A stretch of DNA of 13,055 nt from DATMQA01 sp035566895 (GCA_035566895.1 DATMQA010000179.1:1-13055); one strand, 5' to 3'. Positions 1-7,841 are shown, counted from the stretch's first letter. Numbers and translations are program-made. Notes: generated by a model from the letters alone, not told the origin.

Positions 1-2196
<2,196 letters not shown>

Positions 2197-2464
2197 GAGT
2201 GGGCAGACACAATACGACTTATCGCAACACTTTTCATCCGAATAGAACCAGTGCTGATGAAGCACATTCAACACCAATTGCGAACCGAACGCCAACAAGA
2301 GTTTTGACCCCGCCGCCCTCCTCGGATTAACCCTGCTTTGGCGCCTTTCACCAACCTGTATAGGCCGTGGAAAGCCTTGCCTCCGTGCTCGACCGTGTCT
2401 AAAAACAAGACAAATCCCGGTAAAGAAAAGTTGCGGCTGACTTCAGAAACGCTAGAGTTCCCGC

Positions 2465-3499
2465 ATGGTTCACGCTTTGGTCAACCAGGGTCCGGTTGGC
2501 GAGGTCTCCCTGTCGCGCGACGCCTATGTCAAGGCATACCGGCTGATGTTGTTGGCGCGCCTTCTGGACGAGAAATTCGCCAGCCTCTACCGCATGGGCA
2601 AGATCCATGGCGGCGTTTTCCTCGGTCGGGGCCAGGAGGCAGTCAGCGTCTCCCTGGGGCTGGCGTTGCAAAAAGGCGATGTATTTGCTCCTCTAATCCG
2701 GGACACCGCCGGCCGTTTGGCCTTTGGCGAGCCGTTGTTGGATGCGGTCCGAACCTACCTGGGCTCAGCGCTGGGTCCCATGCGCGCGCGCGACGGCAAT
2801 GTTCATCGCGGCCGCCCCAAGGAGGGGCTCTATCCCATGATCAGCCACTTGGGCGCCATGATCTCGGTCGTCAACGGGGCCCTCCTGGCGCGGCGCTTCA
2901 AAGGAACCACCGGAACCGTCGGCGCAACCTGCATTGGAGACGGCGGCACTTCGACCGGCGCATTCCATGAAGGCCTCAACCAGGCTGCCGTCGAGAAACT
3001 CCCGCTCGTGCTGCTGGTGGCCAACAACCACTATGCCTATTCGACGCCTAACGAGCGCCAGTTCGCCTGTCGCTCCCTGCTCGACAAGGCGGCCGGTTAC
3101 GGTCTCGAGGGCGACTCCGTGGACGGAACCGATTTAGTCGATTGCTTGAAGGTGCTCGGGGAGGCGGTGCGCCAGGCTCGGGAAGGCAAAGGCCCGCGCC
3201 TTATCGTAGCGCGGCTGTTGCGCTTGTGCGGGCATGGCGAACACGACGACGCCGGCTATGTCGAAGCCACACTCAAATCATCCCCGGTGGGGCGGGACTG
3301 CTTGAAAGTCGCCGAGGCTTACGTCGTGGACCAGGGCTGGGCCGACCCGCCGGCCTTGGCGGGGTGGCGCAACGAAGCGGCGCAGACCATCGAGGAAACC
3401 GTCGCTAAAGTCCAGCGCGAGCCGGGGCCGGATCCCTATAAAGAAGAGTGGTGCGCCCTGGCCTCGAAACACCTGAGTGAAGGGCACGAAGGCGTTTGA
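2465..3499 (+). CDS. pdhA: 2-oxo acid dehydrogenase E1 component, alpha subunit (thiamine-diphosphate dependent)
   Basis: This is the alpha subunit of the alpha2beta2 E1 decarboxylase, which decarboxylates a 2-oxo acid on thiamine diphosphate and passes the acyl group to the E2 lipoyl arm. At 344 residues the length is normal for bacterial E1alpha. The ThDP/Mg motif runs from GDG (158-160) to NN (187-188) with 26 residues between, and the conserved loop near the active site reads CGHGEHDD (255-262). The N-terminal IHGGVFLGRGQEAV segment is also typical. It is the first gene of an E1alpha-E1beta-E2 operon on the plus strand. The next operon gene starts only after an inserted S23-type gene and a repeat array. 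The chosen ATG has no recognisable Shine-Dalgarno. The family does not separate pyruvate from branched-chain or acetoin substrates, so the symbol is only a family-level label. Confidence 0.93.
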   Translation: MVHALVNQGPVGEVSLSRDAYVKAYRLMLLARLLDEKFASLYRMGKIHGGVFLGRGQEAVSVSLGLALQKGDVFAPLIRDTAGRLAFGEPLLDAVRTYLGSALGPMRARDGNVHRGRPKEGLYPMISHLGAMISVVNGALLARRFKGTTGTVGATCIGDGGTSTGAFHEGLNQAAVEKLPLVLLVANNHYAYSTPNERQFACRSLLDKAAGYGLEGDSVDGTDLVDCLKVLGEAVRQAREGKGPRLIVARLLRLCGHGEHDDAGYVEATLKSSPVGRDCLKVAEAYVVDQGWADPPALAGWRNEAAQTIEETVAKVQREPGPDPYKEEWCALASKHLSEGHEGV

Positions 3500-3554
3500 G
3501 GGTCACAGAAGTGTTGAAAAGGTTACAAAGAGTTGCATGGTTACATGGTTCGAG
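3500..3554 (-). repeat. Degenerate octamer units in inverted orientation upstream of the S23 gene
   Basis: Directly after the E1alpha stop the plus strand carries GGTCACAG, then GGTTACAA (3521-3528), AGTTGCAT (3531-3538), GGTTACAT (3539-3546) and GGTTCGAG. Read on the minus strand these are CATGTAAC, CATGCAAC and TTGTAACC units, degenerate copies of the YTGYAACY octamer that forms the forward array at 4049-4239. The 8-bp spacing holds from 3531 on, with a 2-bp interruption after 3528. The S23 gene therefore lies between complementary repeat tracts. Confidence 0.7.
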
Positions 3555-3573
3555 GCGCTAAACATAACGATTC

Positions 3574-3578
3574 AGGAG
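3574..3578 (+). promoter_or_regulatory. Ribosome binding site AGGAG of the S23-type gene
   Basis: AGGAG lies five bases before the ATG at 3584 and decides that start over an in-frame ATG at 3533, which sits inside the degenerate repeat tract. None of the three dehydrogenase genes around it has so clear a site. Confidence 0.75.
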
Positions 3579-3583
3579 CAGCA

Positions 3584-4069
3584 ATGAACAGTAGCGTGGA
3601 ACGATTTCAGACCTTTGAGGATTTGGACGTGTACAAGGCTGCGCGGCAGTTCCGTAAAAAGATGTATGCTGTCGCCCGGTGGCTGCCTGATTACGAGAAG
3701 TTCAAGTTGGCCAGCCAAATCCGCGGCGCAGCGGTGTCGCTGACCAACAACATTGCTGAAGGGCATGGGCGCTTTCACTACCTTGATCAAATCCGGTTCA
3801 TGCTTCAGGCCCGCGGTTCATTGCAGGAACTCGTGGACGACCTCAACGTGTGCGACGATGAGTCGTATATCCCAACCGTAGAAGTTGCGACGTCGAAGAA
3901 TGAGGGCTGGAGCGTGCTGAGGCTTCTCAATGGCTATCTGCGCTGGCTGCGTGCTCGCAAGCTCGGTCAGGACCTCGAGCTTCGCGAGGATTCCATTCCC
4001 TACGGCGACACCGACGACGAGCTCGAGGCTTGGCTCGCCTCGCTCCCCTTGGAACCTGTAACCTTGTAA
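3584..4069 (+). CDS. Four-helix-bundle protein, S23 rRNA-intervening-sequence / Avd-like family
   Basis: This encodes 161 residues from the ATG preceded by AGGAG; an upstream in-frame ATG at 3533 would add 17 residues. The core matches the small helical family first known from ORFs in 23S rRNA intervening sequences, to which the Avd accessory protein of diversity-generating retroelements is related. The signatures are FQTFEDLDVYKAARQF near the N-terminus and SQIRGAAVSLTNNIAEGHGR, the family's most conserved stretch. Members form helical bundles that oligomerise and have been linked to nucleic-acid binding; the cellular role is mostly unknown. After the core there is an extra acidic, charged segment of about 30 residues. 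The last residues (L-E-P-V-T-L) and the TAA stop are encoded by the first units of the octamer array that follows. It interrupts the E1alpha-E1beta pair and has no expected role in 2-oxo acid oxidation. There is no reverse transcriptase or rRNA here, so neither a DGR nor a classical rRNA insertion is supported. Confidence 0.88.
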   Translation: MNSSVERFQTFEDLDVYKAARQFRKKMYAVARWLPDYEKFKLASQIRGAAVSLTNNIAEGHGRFHYLDQIRFMLQARGSLQELVDDLNVCDDESYIPTVEVATSKNEGWSVLRLLNGYLRWLRARKLGQDLELREDSIPYGDTDDELEAWLASLPLEPVTL

Positions 4070-4239
4070 CCTTGTAACCCTGCAACCTTGTAACCCTGCA
4101 ACCTTGTAACCCTGTAACCTTGTAACCCTGTAACCTTGTGACCCTGTAACTTTGTAACCTTGCAACCTTGCAACCTTGTAACTTTGTAACCTTGCAACCT
4201 TGCAACCTTGCAACCTTGTAACTTTGTAACCCTGTAACC
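4049..4239 (+). repeat. Octamer tandem array, consensus YTGYAACY (22 full units plus 2 degenerate)
   Basis: From 4064 to 4239 there are 22 uninterrupted 8-bp units. They are preceded by TTGGAACC (4049-4056) and a 7-bp TGTAACC, both inside the S23 gene's 3' end. Variation is almost only C/T at positions 1, 4 and 8 (6, 7 and 3 minority units by my count), plus one A-to-G at position 5; positions 2, 3, 6 and 7 never change. TTGTAACT-TTGTAACC doublets recur after runs of TTGCAACC (4160-4191 and 4192-4231), suggesting duplication of multi-unit blocks. Because 8 is not a multiple of 3, every plus-strand frame meets a TAA, while the minus strand is open in all three frames. The array ends 14 bp before the E1beta ATG. 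Confidence 0.95.
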
Positions 4240-4253
4240 CCTGCCCCCCCGCC

Positions 4254-5219
4254 ATGAGCATCACCTACCTCGACGCCATCCGCGAAGCCCAGGCCCGGGC
4301 CCTGGCCGAGGACCCGCGCGTCTTTATCTACGGGCAGGACGTCGGCGCCTTTGGCGGCGCTTTCAAAGCCACCAAAAACCTCGCGCGCCAATTTCCCGGC
4401 CGGGTCCTCGACTCCCCCATCAGCGAGGATGCGATGCTCGGGTTGGCGGTGGGCGCTGCCATCGAAGGCATGCGGCCCATCATCGAAATGCAGTTCGCCG
4501 ACTTTTCAACCCCCGGCTTCAATCAAATTGTTAACCAGGCCGCCACCCTTCATTGGCGCACCCGCGTGCCTTGCCCTATTACCATCCGCCTGCCCAGCGG
4601 CGGCACCTCCGGCAGCGGCCCCTTTCATAGCCAGAGCATGGAAGCCCTCTACGCTCACTACCCCGGTTTGATCGTCATGACCCCGGCGACCGTCGAGGAT
4701 GCCTACAGCATGTTGCTCGAAGCCGTGGCGATTGACGACCCGGTGATCTTTTGCGAGCACAAATATCTTTATTACCATCTCAAGGCTGAGCGGCTGCCCA
4801 CCGAGGCCGTCCCCGTCGGCAAAGCGCGCATTGCCCGCGCCGGGCGGGATATGACCATCGTCGCCTACAGCGCCATGCTCCATGAGGCCCTCGCCGTCGC
4901 CGAAGAACTCGCTACCGAAGGCACCGAAATCGAAGTCGTCGATCTGCGCTCCGTCAAACCGCTGGACACCGACACCGTGATGGCCTCAGTGGCGCGCACG
5001 GGGCGGTTGCTGTGCGTCGGCGAGGCCTGGCCCTGGGGCGGCGTCACCGCCGAAGTCATCGCCCGTGTGGCCAGCGAGGGCTTTGGCCTGCTCGATGCCC
5101 CACCGCAACGGCTCAACGCAAAAGATACCCCCGTTCCCTACCACCCGAACCTATGGGCCGCCCATCGTCCCACGGCCCGCAGCATCGCCGCCGCCGCCCG
5201 CCGCCTCCTCCGCTCATGA
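4254..5219 (+). CDS. pdhB: 2-oxo acid dehydrogenase E1 component, beta subunit
   Basis: This is the beta subunit of the E1 heterotetramer; with the alpha subunit it forms the ThDP site and docks to E2. At 321 residues it is the standard length. DSPISE (53-58) carries E58, aligned with the glutamate that activates the ThDP aminopyrimidine in this family. FHSQSMEA carries H125, at the position of the active-site histidine. The segments FADFSTPGFNQIVNQAA and the C-terminal transketolase-type domain (VVDLRSVKPLDTDT; GEAWPWGGVTAEV) are also present. An early motif reads GQDVG where relatives commonly have GEDVG. The ATG sits 14 bp after the octamer array, with a C-rich stretch and no Shine-Dalgarno before it. 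It ends one base before the next repeat module. Confidence 0.94.
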   Translation: MSITYLDAIREAQARALAEDPRVFIYGQDVGAFGGAFKATKNLARQFPGRVLDSPISEDAMLGLAVGAAIEGMRPIIEMQFADFSTPGFNQIVNQAATLHWRTRVPCPITIRLPSGGTSGSGPFHSQSMEALYAHYPGLIVMTPATVEDAYSMLLEAVAIDDPVIFCEHKYLYYHLKAERLPTEAVPVGKARIARAGRDMTIVAYSAMLHEALAVAEELATEGTEIEVVDLRSVKPLDTDTVMASVARTGRLLCVGEAWPWGGVTAEVIARVASEGFGLLDAPPQRLNAKDTPVPYHPNLWAAHRPTARSIAAAARRLLRS

Positions 5220-5220
5220 A

Positions 5221-5337
5221 TTAACCCAGTTAACCCAATCAACCATTTAACCACCCTTGTAACCTTGTAACCTTGTAACTTTGTAACCCTTGTAACCCTG
5301 TAACCTTGTAACCTTGTAACTTTGCAACCCTGTAACC
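5221..5337 (+). repeat. Composite repeat module, copy 1: nonamers, spacer, then octamer array
   Basis: Two 9-bp units TTAACCCAG and TTAACCCAA (5221-5238) are followed by a related spacer, TCAACCAT then TTAACCACCC (5239-5256). Ten octamer units from 5257 to 5337 follow, all fitting YTGYAACY, with one extra C at 5289. The module begins one base after the E1beta stop codon and has the same orientation as the array at 4049-4239. It resembles copy 2 (5342-5426) unit for unit. Confidence 0.92.
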
Positions 5338-5341
5338 CCAA

Positions 5342-5426
5342 TTAACTCAGTTAACTCAATTAACTCAATTAACCATTTAACCACCCTTGTAACTTTGTAA
5401 CCTTGTAACCTTGTAACTTCGCAACG
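5342..5426 (+). repeat. Composite repeat module, copy 2, abutting the E2 start codon
   Basis: Three nonamers TTAACTCAG, TTAACTCAA, TTAACTCAA (5342-5368) precede TTAACCAT and TTAACCACCC (5369-5386). Four octamers (5387-5418) follow, then a degenerate TCGCAACG (5419-5426) whose last base immediately precedes the E2 ATG. The order of elements is the same as in copy 1, but the nonamers carry T where copy 1 has C and the octamer count differs (about 5 against 10). This suggests an ancestral duplication followed by unit gain or loss. Confidence 0.9.
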
Positions 5427-6635
5427 ATGCCCTCCATCCCCATCATCATGCCGCAGCTCGGCGAGTCCATCGCCGAAGCCACCATCATCAATCTTCTCGT
5501 CAAAGTCGGCGACCGCGTCCAAACCGACCAGGACATCATCGAAGTCGAGACCAGCAAAGCCACAATGAACGTCGCCGCCCCCTGCACCGGGCGCGTCGAA
5601 AAACTCCTCGTCAACCTCAACGAAAGCTACGCCGTCGGCACCGTCCTGGGCTACCTCGAAGCCAGCCAGGAAGACGCCGTCCGCCTCGGCTTGGACGCGC
5701 CCGCCCCCGAAACCAACGGCGAGGACACCGAGACCGGCGCCGGGCCTTCCACCCGGACCCCGGCCGAGCCCACCAGGAAACTCGTTCAGCCCACCGTCCG
5801 CGGCTTGCCCGTCCCGGCCAATGCTGCCGGCGCCAGCTACATGTCCCCGCGCATGAAAGCACGCATGATCGAGTTGGGCCTCCACGCCGCTGATTTGGCC
5901 GGCCTGCCCGGCAGCGGCGCCGCTGGCCGCGTCACCATCAAAGACTTCGAAAAATTCATCGCCAACCTCGAGAAATCCCGCCTCAGCCAGGCCTCCTCCA
6001 TGCGCGTCGCCGTCGCCGACGCCATGCGCCGGAGTTGGACCCGCCCGATCGCCACCGTCGCCTTGCCCGTTTGTTTCGACCCCCTCCTCAACCACCGCAA
6101 GACCTGCTCCGCCAAGCCCGGTCCCGCCCTTTACGCCCTGCGCGCCCTCGCCGTCGCCCTGGCCGAAAACAGCGCCCCGGCCGGCCGCCTCATCGGCAAC
6201 AAAATCGTCCACCCCTCCTCCATCGACGTCGGCTTCGCCGTTGAAGCCGAAGACGGTGTCCTCGTTCCAGTCCTTCGCCACGCCGACCGCCAACCCCTCA
6301 AAGACCTCGTGCCCCGTTACAACGAACTCGTCGAACTGGCCCGCCAGCGCAAGCTGCCCGCCGACGCCACCGGCGGCTCCATCGCCACCGTCACCAACTT
6401 CGGCACCTTCGGCCTCACCTGGGCCACCCCCATCCCTCTGCCCGAGCAAACCCTCGTCCTTGGCATGGGCGCCGCCCATCGCGAACCCCATTGGGACGAC
6501 GCCAAAGCCCAGTTCGTCCCCGTCATGCAAGCCAACGTCACCCTCAGCTTCGACCATCGCGTCCTGGACGGCGGCGCCGCCGGCCGCCTCCTCGCCCGCG
6601 TCGCCTCCTTGCTCGCCAGTCCCGAGAGCCTCTAA
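5427..6635 (+). CDS. pdhC: 2-oxo acid dehydrogenase E2 component, dihydrolipoamide acyltransferase
   Basis: This is the core enzyme of the complex: it accepts the acyl group from E1 on a swinging lipoyl arm and transfers it to CoA. It has 402 residues. The single lipoyl domain is at about 3-78, with K44 in VETSKAT as the lipoylated lysine. An Ala/Pro/Thr-rich linker (about 88-130) follows, then the peripheral-subunit binding domain at about 138-178 (YMSPRMKARMIELG through GRVTIKDFEKF). The catalytic acyltransferase domain runs from about 188 to the end, with DHRVLDGG (H377, D381) near the C-terminus and a NFGTFG motif at 324-329. The catalytic residues are intact. It is the last gene of the operon and is followed by a terminator; E3 must come from elsewhere. 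The start directly adjoins the repeat module without a Shine-Dalgarno. Acyl specificity cannot be read from the sequence. Confidence 0.94.
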   Translation: MPSIPIIMPQLGESIAEATIINLLVKVGDRVQTDQDIIEVETSKATMNVAAPCTGRVEKLLVNLNESYAVGTVLGYLEASQEDAVRLGLDAPAPETNGEDTETGAGPSTRTPAEPTRKLVQPTVRGLPVPANAAGASYMSPRMKARMIELGLHAADLAGLPGSGAAGRVTIKDFEKFIANLEKSRLSQASSMRVAVADAMRRSWTRPIATVALPVCFDPLLNHRKTCSAKPGPALYALRALAVALAENSAPAGRLIGNKIVHPSSIDVGFAVEAEDGVLVPVLRHADRQPLKDLVPRYNELVELARQRKLPADATGGSIATVTNFGTFGLTWATPIPLPEQTLVLGMGAAHREPHWDDAKAQFVPVMQANVTLSFDHRVLDGGAAGRLLARVASLLASPESL

Positions 6636-6721
6636 CCAAATAGGGCGATCACCCCATTGTTGAAATCTCAGGTGCCAATTAGCGTGAAAAGGTTCCTTGT
6701 AATGGTGGTTAGTTAGGTTCG

Positions 6722-6751
6722 GGCGGCTCCGAGTGGAGCCGCCTTTTTTTT
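6722..6751 (+). terminator. Rho-independent terminator of the dehydrogenase operon
   Basis: A perfect 9-bp stem, GGCGGCTCC (6722-6730) with GGAGCCGCC (6735-6743), has a GAGT loop and is followed by eight T (6744-6751). It lies about 85 bp after the E2 stop codon. Confidence 0.93.
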
Positions 6752-6785
6752 CACTTCCGGATTCCCTAATCGGCGGCGGGGCGGC

Positions 6786-6803
6786 GCGGACATTCCTGTC
6801 CGC
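6786..6803. repeat. Interspersed palindrome GCGGACA-TTCC-TGTCCGC
   Basis: A perfect 7-bp inverted repeat (6786-6792 and 6797-6803) surrounds a TTCC loop, with extra GC-rich flank. From memory this hairpin recurs in intergenic DNA of Verrucomicrobiota; only one copy is in this window, so its repeat status rests on that recollection. Confidence 0.5.
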
Positions 6804-6900
6804 AGCAACGTGTTACGCGCTAAATTGACCGGTGACTGGTCTTCTCTGATTTCCATTGCCGGGTTTTTCCCATCCCGCTACCTTCGGAGCACCGTGTGTT

Positions 6901-6927
6901 AGGCGCGCCCTGTTGGTGCGCCTTTTT
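6901..6927 (+). terminator. Terminator-like hairpin with T run
   Basis: AGGCGCGCC (6901-6909) pairs with GGTGCGCCT (6915-6923) through one G-T wobble over a 5-base loop, followed by a short T run to 6927. No gene directly upstream on the plus strand explains it. It could be a backup terminator for the dehydrogenase operon or the end of an unrecognised small RNA. Confidence 0.5.
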
Positions 6928-6988
6928 GGTCGTCGCCTGCGTCCGGGCTCAGCGGCCTCCTCTATGGGCCCATCCAAAAAACATGACG

Positions 6989-7010
6989 CGGGATACAACC
7001 GGGATACAAC
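6989..7010 (+). repeat. 11-bp perfect tandem duplication CGGGATACAAC
   Basis: Two adjacent identical copies lie at 6989-6999 and 7000-7010. GGATACAAC also occurs at 7808-7816. Function unknown. Confidence 0.6.
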
Positions 7011-7077
7011 GCGGAAATTGAGTCGTAGCTCGCATTTTGGTCGTGGCGGTACGGGCTGGATTTGGTGCTGGCTCCCC

Positions 7078-7572
7078 TTACCGCGACGCAATGCGTACAA
7101 TCTTTTGAGGACTCGAGACGACCGTGGGGAAAAAATCTGAAGCCTTTAACTCCGCGCTTATGGCATGAGGACTGATGCCGAGCAAATGGTCATCAGAAGT
7201 AACAAGGAGTGGAACTCCAAAGCATCCAACTTCCCCCAGAATCAAACCGTCGTTGTACTCATCTTCGCTCAAATACCCCTTCTGTATTAATCGCTGAACG
7301 AAAACCTTGGTGCATCCGTGCTGGACCGGCTTAAGGTTGAACACAAAAACCCCCCACTCATGGAGAGAGGCAATGGCAGCTTTCGCAGCCTTCTGTTGCT
7401 GGGGACCGCCATCCCGAATGAGCAATTCCAACTCAATAAAAGCGGTGGGTGAGAGGCAGAAGGGGCAGTGCTTTTCTCTGACAACGCCCAGGAAGTCTAA
7501 AGCGAAATCCCTTTGTTCAGCCAGGTCTATGAGAACATTAACGTCCAGCGCGCACCGCTTGTCTTGCGCCAT
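7078..7572 (-). CDS. PIN-domain protein, probable VapC-type ribonuclease toxin
   Basis: This encodes 164 residues from the ATG at 7572. A GTG at 7620 would add 16 residues but would read back through the upstream gene. The fold's acidic residues are in place: D10 in ALDVNVLIDLAE, E47 in TAFIELELL, D108 in EDEYNDGLILGEVG, and D127/D128 in LLVTSDDHL. PIN proteins of this kind are Mg-dependent RNases, and most bacterial ones are toxins paired with a small antitoxin. The protein is longer than a compact VapC (about 130 residues), with extra material before the third acidic motif. Its start overlaps by 35 bp the end of the small gene at 7538-7723 on the same strand, a common arrangement for toxin-antitoxin pairs. 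The RNA target is unknown, and it could be a stand-alone PIN nuclease. Confidence 0.83.
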   Translation of the reverse strand: MAQDKRCALDVNVLIDLAEQRDFALDFLGVVREKHCPFCLSPTAFIELELLIRDGGPQQQKAAKAAIASLHEWGVFVFNLKPVQHGCTKVFVQRLIQKGYLSEDEYNDGLILGEVGCFGVPLLVTSDDHLLGISPHAISAELKASDFFPTVVSSPQKIVRIASR

Positions 7573-7723
7573 AAAGTCGGAGGATACCACTCTTGAAGAG
7601 TGCAGCACGCTCGCTGTCACTCAAGGCGCTCGCCTTTTTGCGGTTTTCAGCAGCCCATTTACTGCCGTTCGTCTCGACTGGGTAGTTCAGATGCTTCTTG
7701 GTGCTCCGTGGCGGCCTGCTCAT
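7538..7723 (-). CDS. Small basic protein upstream of the PIN gene, candidate antitoxin
   Basis: This encodes 61 residues, rich in Lys/Arg/Ser, with a predicted helical middle (WAAENRKKASALSDSERAALF). I do not recognise a named antitoxin fold such as AbrB, RHH or Phd. The call rests on position: same strand as the PIN gene, immediately upstream, with a 35-bp overlap in a different frame. No Shine-Dalgarno is visible before its ATG. It could instead be a chance frame. Confidence 0.5.
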   Translation of the reverse strand: MSRPPRSTKKHLNYPVETNGSKWAAENRKKASALSDSERAALFKSGILRLYGARQAVRAGR

Positions 7724-7810
7724 TCGCGATCGTGTTCGTTTTAGTTTATTTTACCGGCTTTCGCCGCCAGTGCTTTTCATTTTCTGAAAACCACTCCAGC
7801 CAATATGGAT

Positions 7811-7841
7811 ACAACACCGTGTTGTGTCAATGCAACACAAC
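7811..7841. promoter_or_regulatory. Overlapping dyads, possible operator upstream of the PIN module
   Basis: ACAACAC (7811-7817) and GTGTTGT (7819-7825) form a perfect palindrome around one C. GTTGTGT (7821-7827) also pairs with ACACAAC (7835-7841), giving two alternative hairpins or a repeated protein site. They lie about 90 bp before the candidate antitoxin start. Toxin-antitoxin operons commonly autoregulate through such dyads, but no binding protein is known here. Confidence 0.3.

Larger units (their letters stand above)
6752..7077. other. Stretch without a convincing gene between the dehydrogenase operon and the PIN gene
   Basis: Short open frames exist on both strands, but their translations are arginine/proline-rich and resemble no family I know. 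The stretch holds a GCGGACA palindrome, a second terminator-like hairpin and an 11-bp tandem duplication, listed separately. Confidence 0.55.

Noticed and set aside
3533..3583. Longer start for the S23 protein at the ATG at 3533
   Set aside because: The extra residues come from the degenerate repeat tract, and the AGGAG site fits the ATG at 3584.
4049..4239. CRISPR array
   Set aside because: The units are contiguous 8-mers with no unique spacers, and no cas genes are present.
3584..4239. Diversity-generating retroelement (the S23 protein resembles Avd)
   Set aside because: There is no reverse transcriptase, and no template/variable repeat pair with adenine-directed changes; array variation is C/T at fixed positions.
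3500..4239. 23S rRNA intervening sequence
   Set aside because: The flanks are E1alpha and E1beta coding genes, with no rRNA sequence on either side.
3818..4391. Minus-strand frames encoding LQGYKVTR-type repeat proteins
   Set aside because: They are the stop-free complement of the octamer array, lie antisense to well-supported genes, and occur in all three frames equally.
5247..6557. 436-codon minus-strand frame, Gly/Asp/Val-rich
   Set aside because: It is antisense to the E2 gene, which has a full domain structure; its composition is the expected shadow of GC-rich third positions, and its end is repeat-derived.
6856..7140. 94-codon plus-strand frame
   Set aside because: It runs through a terminator-like hairpin and a tandem duplication, and ends antisense to the PIN gene; the composition is not protein-like.
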